In this document: piece by piece, positions 14,689 to 19,681 of the stretch
Layout: each line of letters starts with the position of its first letter
Position numbering within the stretch: position 1 is the stretch's first letter
Source of the DNA: Oribacterium sp. UBA4274
GTDB taxonomy: Bacteria > Bacillota > Clostridia > Lachnospirales > Lachnospiraceae
Direction: 5' to 3'
Assembly: GCA_002396005.1 (NCBI GenBank)
Contig: DGVW01000001.1
Span: 1-19,681, forward strand
Length of the DNA: 19,681 nucleotides
Position numbers and translations under genes: made by a program
The notes under the pieces: generated by a model
Database searches by the model: none
What the model saw: the letters and a program-made list of their open reading frames with translations, nothing else
Told to the model about the DNA's origin: nothing

Positions 14689-15150
14689 CTAATCCGTGAG
14701 CCCTTCCTGAACGGAAGCAAAAGAACTTAATTTTTTTCTGAACTCATACTCAGACTGATTAAGTATAACCTGCATACCGATACGCTTATCAGGATTTATT
14801 ACAACAGGTGCTTTCATATTGACTGTGTTTTCAAGATGATTCTTCCGAAGAGCACAGATGACATAGTATGAAAGATCATTTTCTGACTTTACACCGAGAT
14901 AGGATAACTCTTCCGGACTGAGAACCGGATTATAATCCGGATCCAGTGAAAACGGATTGATAATCACAAATGCAATGTCTGCGTTTTCAATAGACTGAAG
15001 CATAAGGATTGTATTATCTTCATTTTCATCGAGAACGAGAGGAATGTAATCCTTTAAGTCGTTAAAACCGAACAGTCCATCCGTAAAATGAATAAGATCA
15101 GACTCCTCGTACTCAATTGTGCCGTAATCTCTAGTGTCTAATGTCAACAT
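14689..15150 (-). CDS. fliW: FliW, CsrA antagonist and flagellin homeostasis protein
   Basis: FliW binds either flagellin or CsrA. When flagellin is exported, FliW is freed and removes CsrA from target mRNA. The 153-residue protein shows the family pattern: YEESDLIHFTDGLFGFNDL near the start, IAFVIINPFSLDPDY in the middle, and NMKAPVVINPDKRIGMQVIL with Q and Y-x-R positions near the end. The start is ATG 15150, 9 bases after GGAGG. A TTG at 15159 is adjacent to that ribosome site and is less likely. It lies between flgL and csrA, the same neighbourhood as in B. subtilis. Confidence 0.95.
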   Translation of the reverse strand: MLTLDTRDYGTIEYEESDLIHFTDGLFGFNDLKDYIPLVLDENEDNTILMLQSIENADIAFVIINPFSLDPDYNPVLSPEELSYLGVKSENDLSYYVICALRKNHLENTVNMKAPVVINPDKRIGMQVILNQSEYEFRKKLSSFASVQEGLTD

Positions 15151-15178
15151 GAATGACAACCTCCATTAAGTATATCTT

Positions 15179-15207
15179 ATAATATTAATTATTGCTATAA
15201 GTTTGAA
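15179..15207 (-). promoter_or_regulatory. Candidate sigma-A-type promoter for fliW-csrA
   Basis: On the minus strand TTCAAA (15207-15202) and TATTAT (15184-15179) are separated by 17 bases, matching the housekeeping consensus at 4/6 and 5/6, about 28 bases before the fliW ATG. It would give fliW-csrA expression independent of sigma-28. The region is AT-rich, so chance is possible. Confidence 0.4.
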
Positions 15208-15289
15208 AAAATTATTACAACTACTTATAAACATGACAGATGAGCCGAATGTTTAATGCTTATTTGATCCTGGATATGTGATGAAATAT

Positions 15290-16537
15290 TTATCGTACAA
15301 AATCAAACAATGAGTTTTGCATTATCTTGGAACCAACCTGCATGGCAGCGTTGTACGCGAACTGTCCCTGATACATCTTTACGATAGCATCATAGGTATC
15401 AATACCGAGATGATCGTTATATTCCTTTTGATAATTATCCTGTGCAACCTGTAATCTGCCCTGTACATCTTCGAGAGTTGAGTAGGCAACACCTATACGA
15501 CGGAAGGTATTACTTACATCGATCATGGCATGATCCCAGTTTCCGATAACATATTTCAGATCTGCGTTCATCTTTTGACAGGCGGCTTCTTTAGCTTCTT
15601 CCGGTCCTCTAAAAGATTCATAATATTTACCTGAAGAATAAATTGCCTGAGAATTCAGCGCAAAAGCAGATTTATTCATTGCGTTTTTAAAAGTTTCGAT
15701 ATTGGCGTCAAGATTTGTTGCATCACACTCTGCGCGCAGTTTATCTGAAGTAAGTCCGGTTACCATATTGAGACCACCATAGTAGGTATCAGGTAATGTG
15801 CTTAAATTTGTAATATCACCATAGCCTAGTGACATACGTCCCTGTTCACGCATAGCAGTGACAATCTCTTTTAATATTGCTTTTTGATCTGCTTCAGATG
15901 GTTTTGTATTAGGATCCGTTGGATCATATAAGACTTTTTTTTCAACAGGATTACCAGTAGCATCTTCTGTATAATAAGTACCACTGTAAACATATTCTTT
16001 GTTATCCGGGTCATATGTCATAGACATCACTGTTGCGTTCTTATCACCGGCAAATTTATGGTGATAGGTAAGTGTCATGCCATCCTGTGACATAGTAAAA
16101 GGAACCGTGGTGCCGTCATTGCCGCCCATGACATAATAGTTTTCATAGGATGCATTAAGATCCTGGGCCATGGTCTGCTGAGTGTTTAAAAGATATGTAT
16201 GCATAGTATCAACAGTACTTTCAAGCCCCTGATAGGAAGCAGATGCCATCTGTTCATACTTTACAGTCAGATTCTGCATCTGTCCGTAAAAGGTTCTTGA
16301 TGCAGTTTCCTGCTGTTCCAATCTGTTCATGACGTCCTTTATCATGGTATCTTTTACTTCGGCGTCATTATACAGGTTATCAATTTTCTTTCCGGCATAG
16401 TAATCGAGAGGGCTTTCTGCTGCATTTGCATATTTTTTGCCGCTTGATACCTGATCCATGCTTTTGTTATATTCGGATTTCAGATCTTGTACAGTTCTGG
16501 CATAATCTTTATAAAAGGTTGAACCTGTAACTCTCAT
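15290..16537 (-). CDS. flgL: FlgL, hook-filament junction protein
   Basis: FlgL (HAP3) joins the hook to the filament. The 415-residue product starts MRVTGSTFYKDY and has the conserved flagellin-like N-terminal segment (VSSGKKYANAAESPLDYYAGKKI is the D0/D1 region, about residues 33-55). The C-terminal coiled segment (AYNAAMQVGSKIMQNS-like) is also typical. The central region (about 150-260) is a variable domain. The start is ATG 16537, with GGAG 7 bases upstream; an earlier in-frame ATG at 16549 overlaps this ribosome site. A small hairpin with GGA in the loop lies just upstream. It follows flgK by 120 bases. Confidence 0.93.
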   Translation of the reverse strand: MRVTGSTFYKDYARTVQDLKSEYNKSMDQVSSGKKYANAAESPLDYYAGKKIDNLYNDAEVKDTMIKDVMNRLEQQETASRTFYGQMQNLTVKYEQMASASYQGLESTVDTMHTYLLNTQQTMAQDLNASYENYYVMGGNDGTTVPFTMSQDGMTLTYHHKFAGDKNATVMSMTYDPDNKEYVYSGTYYTEDATGNPVEKKVLYDPTDPNTKPSEADQKAILKEIVTAMREQGRMSLGYGDITNLSTLPDTYYGGLNMVTGLTSDKLRAECDATNLDANIETFKNAMNKSAFALNSQAIYSSGKYYESFRGPEEAKEAACQKMNADLKYVIGNWDHAMIDVSNTFRRIGVAYSTLEDVQGRLQVAQDNYQKEYNDHLGIDTYDAIVKMYQGQFAYNAAMQVGSKIMQNSLFDFVR

Positions 16538-16552
16538 AATGATCTCCATTCT

Positions 16553-16570
16553 GCCGCCTTCCTTTGCGGC
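16553..16570 (-). promoter_or_regulatory. Putative CsrA-binding hairpin in the flgL leader
   Basis: On the minus strand GCCGC (16570-16566) and GCGGC (16557-16553) form a GC-rich 5-bp stem with the 8-base loop AAAGGAAG, exposing GGA. The second GGA is in the flgL ribosome site (16547-16545), 15 bases away. This is the same two-site layout as before fliD. Confidence 0.5.
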
Positions 16571-16657
16571 TTAAACATTCACATACTGAATAAGTGATAT
16601 GGATAATACTTTATTTCTAAAGTAGCTGCCTGGTTTTATAAGTTGTGCTGAACTAAG

Positions 16658-18541
16658 TCATACTATTGCAAGAAGCGACTGAAGTGTTTCGTCAAAAGCA
16701 TTCATAACCTTTGCCGCAGCATTGTAAGATGAAACATAGGTCATCATGTTGGCTGCCTCTTCATCAAGACTGATGCCGGATATCTGATCCTTGGAAGATG
16801 AGATACTGTTAAGCACAGCCTTGTTGGTGTCCAATGCATCCTTGTTATTGGACTGATCGTTAGCAAGCTTAGTGCTAAGTGTATTCATGTAGTTTGCAAA
16901 TGTCTTGTCACCGAGCAGTTCATGAGGCTGAGTAAAAGACTTAAGCATGTTTAAAATTGTTTCGTTTGAATCAGAACCCTTCAGCCCAACTTTGGTTGAG
17001 CCGTTTACCCAGTTTGCACTCAGGGCTATATTCTCAGCTGTAATTTCACTTGTCATTGAAGTGTAATTACCTGTTGTGGCATCTTTTGATACTGTGGACT
17101 GTGCAGTCTGTGTATTTCTGTTCACAAGCATGAGAAAGTTATTATTTTCCGCAACATCCTCTAATGCTGTTTCTGCATTAGTTTTGGCTTTTTCAGCTGT
17201 GACATCCGGATAATTCCAGTTATTGCCCATGTGATTATAAACATTCATCTCAAAGGCAAAATTCTGAGCGAGGTTATCAAGCTGATCCATATAGTAATCA
17301 TAGCCGTAATAGGTGCCTTGCTTAAGACCACTCGTTGCGGTACCGTTAGGATCTGATTTTGCCAGCATGTCGATACTTGCCTGAACAGAACCGCCATTGA
17401 ATCGCACAGTACCATCACCTCTTTTAGAAGCACTGTTTGCGGTAGTTATAGTATCGGCTGTTTTTGGACCACCTTTTTCGCCGGTAGCCACTGATATAAA
17501 ATCCAATTGCACATCTAGTGGACCTGTAGTTGCAGGTTTGGTACTTGACCATTTAGTATATTTAATTTCTTTCTGACCTGTTTCAGTATTGGCGGCCCTT
17601 TCAGTGAGCTTTACTGAGCCATAGTTCCTGCCATCAGCATCTTTATAAGTACCGTTAACCAATGTTATGGATTTATTGACTCTGGCACCTGTACTATCAG
17701 TTGTGGTGTAATTAAGATTGATTCTCAGATCCTCCGGCCAGTCTGATCTTCCGCAGACCTTACCATTGGCATCATAATTGTATATTCGATACCGGGTCTT
17801 ACCATCGACTTCATAGGTATCTGAAAATGATTCTACGCTGATAGGTATATAGGATGATAACTGATCTATCTTCAGATTTCTCTCATCCTGCAGTTCCAAT
17901 GCGCTGTTACCTATCAGTTGATTGTGCTTTATAAGCTGATTAAGTTCTCCGATTTCCTGAAGAAGAGTATTGATAGTTTCAACGGCACCGTTTTCCGATG
18001 TTCCTGCTCCGGCAAGCTTTTCAAACTCATTGTCTTCTGCAGTTTTTATCGTTCTTGCGGCAGAGTTAAGAAGTACACAGGTAGCGTCCATAGTGGATTG
18101 AAGCTGTCCTTCATATACAGGATCCTGAACCTTGGAGGTATCCTGCATTGTGGTGAGAGCCTTTTGTATATCATCAAAAGACTGTCTGATGCCGTCTGTA
18201 TTTGACTCATCGAAATAGTTACCTATGGCATTAAGAGAGTACTCAATAGTTTCATTGTAGGATGTCGGAGCATTCTGCTCTCGGTATTGAACATCCAGAA
18301 ACTTATCTCTTAACTGGACAACAGCATCCATAGAAACACCAAAACCTACATTAACATCATTCTCATTCATATAGAAAGATGTCGGATTCTCATAGTTAAG
18401 GCTGGATGTTTTCAGCTGTTGTCTGGTATAACCCTCAACATTCATATTAGCGAGATTCTGCGAAGTTACATCAAGTTTCTTTGAGTTCGCCTGTAGAGCT
18501 GTAAGGGCTGTCTGGAATCCTGCGAATGTTGCGCGAACCAT
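16658..18541 (-). CDS. flgK: FlgK, hook-associated protein 1
   Basis: FlgK (HAP1) forms the first junction ring at the hook tip. The N terminus has the rod/hook signature VTSQNLANMNVEGYTRQ at about residues 25-41. The C-terminal segment SGISLDEEAANMMTYVSSYN is diagnostic of FlgK. The 627-residue length is on the long side; the middle (about 230-450) is a variable outer domain rich in Thr, Asn and Gly. The ATG at 18541 has AGGAGG about 6 bases upstream. It has its own sigma-28-like promoter behind the flgN terminator, and a 9-bp inverted repeat surrounds that promoter's -10 element. FlgN, its likely chaperone, is encoded just upstream. Confidence 0.95.
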   Translation of the reverse strand: MVRATFAGFQTALTALQANSKKLDVTSQNLANMNVEGYTRQQLKTSSLNYENPTSFYMNENDVNVGFGVSMDAVVQLRDKFLDVQYREQNAPTSYNETIEYSLNAIGNYFDESNTDGIRQSFDDIQKALTTMQDTSKVQDPVYEGQLQSTMDATCVLLNSAARTIKTAEDNEFEKLAGAGTSENGAVETINTLLQEIGELNQLIKHNQLIGNSALELQDERNLKIDQLSSYIPISVESFSDTYEVDGKTRYRIYNYDANGKVCGRSDWPEDLRINLNYTTTDSTGARVNKSITLVNGTYKDADGRNYGSVKLTERAANTETGQKEIKYTKWSSTKPATTGPLDVQLDFISVATGEKGGPKTADTITTANSASKRGDGTVRFNGGSVQASIDMLAKSDPNGTATSGLKQGTYYGYDYYMDQLDNLAQNFAFEMNVYNHMGNNWNYPDVTAEKAKTNAETALEDVAENNNFLMLVNRNTQTAQSTVSKDATTGNYTSMTSEITAENIALSANWVNGSTKVGLKGSDSNETILNMLKSFTQPHELLGDKTFANYMNTLSTKLANDQSNNKDALDTNKAVLNSISSSKDQISGISLDEEAANMMTYVSSYNAAAKVMNAFDETLQSLLAIV

Positions 18542-18569
18542 ATATTACCTCCTATTTAAACATAAATAA

Positions 18570-18618
18570 GTTTAGTCATCATATTTCTGTTTGTAATATC
18601 GTCAATCTTTGACTAAAC
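18570..18618. repeat. 9-bp inverted repeat around the flgK promoter
   Basis: GTTTAGTCA (18570-18578) and TGACTAAAC (18610-18618) are perfect complements 31 bases apart. One arm fills part of the spacer between the flgK -35 and -10 elements and the other lies just downstream of the likely start point. This is an operator-like position; no regulator is identified. Confidence 0.5.
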
Positions 18619-18622
18619 ATTA
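18596..18622 (-). promoter_or_regulatory. Sigma-28-type promoter for flgK
   Basis: On the minus strand TAATGTTT, 11 bases, then GACGATAT matches the classical TAAAGTTT-N11-GCCGATAA closely (7/8 in the -35 block, 6/8 in the -10 block). The tetramer-to--10 spacing is 15, as at the fliD and flgM sites. It lies between the flgN terminator and flgK. Confidence 0.72.
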
Positions 18623-18637
18623 GTTAATCGGGGTAAA

Positions 18638-18680
18638 ATAAATATAAAAAAGTGGTTGTATAAGACTTTATACAACCACT
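18638..18680 (-). terminator. Intrinsic terminator of the flgM-flgN transcript
   Basis: A perfect 13-bp stem (18651-18663 with 18668-18680, 4-base loop) is followed on the minus strand by a T-rich tail (TTTTTTATATTTATTTTA). It ends flgM-flgN before the separate flgK promoter. Confidence 0.9.
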
Positions 18681-18711
18681 GATAAACAATATCCGTTTTT
18701 AAAAGGTAAAA

Positions 18712-19143
18712 TTACGCCAAAGTATCCTGAAAAGCTTTAGGTATCGGACGGCCCGCAATAGCAGTATTTACATCGGTAAGCCTTATCTTCATAATCCTGT
18801 CAGCTGCATCCTGCGCACTCTTTAAGGTTTCAAGAGATTCCCTGAGCTCCTGAAAAACAGGTTCAAGAATATCGCGATTCTCCGAATCTAACTGAGATAA
18901 AATCTGAGAGGACCGTAACCCTTTCCATCCAAGTTGTGCGGCGAGCTTAGTTCGCTTCTTTTCCAGTCCACGGAAATTAAGAAGATCAGGTTGAGAATTC
19001 TTCACCAGATTCTCAAGATTATCCGTGTTATCATTGGAAGCTGACACCGTAAAATCACGCTCAAGCTGTATGAGCTTTTTTACAAGTGCTGCCTGTTCCT
19101 TAAGAACATTTGCAAATTCATTAAATACTGCAGAGTCTGCCAT
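18712..19143 (-). CDS. flgN: FlgN-type chaperone for FlgK/FlgL
   Basis: FlgN binds the hook-junction proteins FlgK and FlgL in the cytoplasm and presents them for export. The 143-residue product is helical and acidic-basic mixed, with a long N-terminal helix (EFANVLKEQAALVKKLIQLE), a central GLEKKRTKLAAQLGWKG stretch and a closing helix followed by GRPIPKAF. This length and pattern agree with FlgN, and the position between flgM and flgK is the standard one. The ATG at 19143 has GAGGAGG 5 bases upstream. It lies 19 bases after flgM. Confidence 0.88.
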   Translation of the reverse strand: MADSAVFNEFANVLKEQAALVKKLIQLERDFTVSASNDNTDNLENLVKNSQPDLLNFRGLEKKRTKLAAQLGWKGLRSSQILSQLDSENRDILEPVFQELRESLETLKSAQDAADRIMKIRLTDVNTAIAGRPIPKAFQDTLA

Positions 19144-19162
19144 ATCGCCTCCTCAAGCGTAA

Positions 19163-19486
19163 TCATCCTCTGTATCCAAGCATACGCTCCGCTATTCTGG
19201 TAGAATCCACATTATATGTGCCAGACTGAACCTGTGCTTTTAGTTCGGCGACTCTTGCATCGCTTACTCCTGAACCTGCCCTTACAGATTGTGCAGTCTT
19301 GGAAGCGAGCATTGAAGCGAAACTTTCGTTGCTGACAGAATCAGTGGCCGAAAAGGATGCCTGATCATAACTTTTCACATAAGATGCGGATGATGCGGAA
19401 GAGGATTTGTTTTTTCTGTTTACATTTTTATCTGTATTGGAGAAACCAACCTTACCAAACAGACTTGTACGTAAATTGACGTCCAT
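19163..19486 (-). CDS. flgM: FlgM, anti-sigma-28 factor
   Basis: FlgM holds sigma-28 (FliA, encoded at 2838-3623) inactive until the hook is finished and FlgM is exported. The 107-residue product ends with the conserved sigma-binding segment RVAELKAQVQSGTYNVDSTRIAERML, shown here as VAELKAQVQSG and NVDSTRIAERML by key parts. The N-terminal half is Ser/Asn/Lys-rich and probably disordered, as in known FlgM. The ATG at 19486 follows AAGGAGG (19499-19493) by 6 bases; an upstream frame extension is not needed. Two sigma-28-like sites precede it, so FlgM likely sits in a feedback loop. Confidence 0.93.
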   Translation of the reverse strand: MDVNLRTSLFGKVGFSNTDKNVNRKNKSSSASSASYVKSYDQASFSATDSVSNESFASMLASKTAQSVRAGSGVSDARVAELKAQVQSGTYNVDSTRIAERMLGYRG

Positions 19487-19541
19487 AAATTGCCTCCTTG
19501 CATAAACGCACAATTAAATCAATGAGTTCCTTCTGCTTATA

Positions 19542-19568
19542 ATATCGACAGCAGTTCCCAAATAATAA
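19542..19568 (-). promoter_or_regulatory. Sigma-28-type promoter P2 (proximal) for flgM
   Basis: On the minus strand TTAT (19568-19565), 15 bases, then GTCGATAT (19549-19542). The -10 element is flanked by CTGCT and AGCAG, a 5-bp inverted repeat. The start point would lie about 50 bases before the flgM ATG. Confidence 0.65.
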
Positions 19569-19626
19569 CAACTATTTAAAAATAATTTCATTAAAATATT
19601 GTGCTTTTAATCTTGATTTAAACATA

Positions 19627-19653
19627 TTATCGTCTTTTGCCTAGACAATATAA
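19627..19653 (-). promoter_or_regulatory. Sigma-28-type promoter P1 (distal) for flgM
   Basis: On the minus strand TTAT (19653-19650), 15 bases, then GACGATAA (19634-19627), a 7/8 match to the sigma-28 -10. It lies 85 bases upstream of P2. The 19514-19681 region holds no gene that I can see. Confidence 0.6.
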
Positions 19654-19681
19654 CATCAAGAAATGAATAATGCTATAAAAA

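Noticed and set aside
19480..19530. Possible CsrA sites in the flgM leader (AAGGAA and the AAGGAGG ribosome site)
   Set aside because: The stems around these GGA motifs are only 2-3 bp, so unlike fliD and flgL they do not form a convincing hairpin.
1..19681. CRISPR arrays, insertion sequences, tRNA or rRNA genes, attachment sites
   Set aside because: I saw no spaced direct repeats, transposase-like proteins or RNA-gene sequence anywhere in the window.

Overview
The window is an about 19.7 kb, AT-rich stretch of a flagellar and chemotaxis chromosomal locus from a motile Firmicute, most likely a Lachnospiraceae-type clostridium (Butyrivibrio/Roseburia-like). The evidence is purple-ribosome-style Shine-Dalgarno sites (AGGAGG), a FliW-CsrA pair, CheC/CheD/CheV together, a ComFB-domain protein and a choline-binding-like surface protein. 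I place it no deeper than family level. There are no RNA genes, insertion sequences, CRISPR arrays or prophage genes, and no gap above 300 bases lacks a gene.

Layout, plus strand: the 3' end of flhB (1-390); a 230-base AT-rich gap with a candidate housekeeping promoter; flhA; the sigma-28 gene fliA; two FlgF/FlgG-family rod genes; cheC, cheD, cheV; a strong hairpin; a two-gene accessory unit (secreted cell-wall-binding protein and ComFB-domain protein) closed by a strong terminator; then fliD, fliS and a FliT-like gene, again closed by a terminator; then a large gene for a nucleotidyltransferase-fold protein with a degenerate active site and an acidic tail. Minus strand, converging on a shared terminator near 14.28 kb: flgM-flgN (own terminator), flgK, flgL, fliW, csrA.

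How it fits together: FlhB/FlhA are export-gate parts and the FlgF/G proteins build the rod. FliA (sigma-28) should switch on late genes once FlgM, its anti-sigma factor, is exported. FlgK, FlgL and FliD make the hook-filament junction and cap, chaperoned by FlgN, FliT-like and FliS proteins. FliW and CsrA form a post-transcriptional switch. CheC, CheD and CheV tune chemotaxis.

The sequence supports this wiring directly. Five sites in front of fliD, fliS, flgK and flgM share a sigma-28-like pattern, close to TTAT-N15-G(A/T)CGATA(A/T). The fliD and flgL leaders each carry a small hairpin with GGA in its loop just upstream of a GGA-containing ribosome binding site, the classical CsrA two-site arrangement. 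The most unusual items are these leader hairpins, the pseudo-nucleotidyltransferase with paired W-x-F-P tail motifs, a CheC with one of its two phosphatase sites altered, a 9-bp inverted repeat around the flgK promoter, and the surface-protein/ComFB unit.
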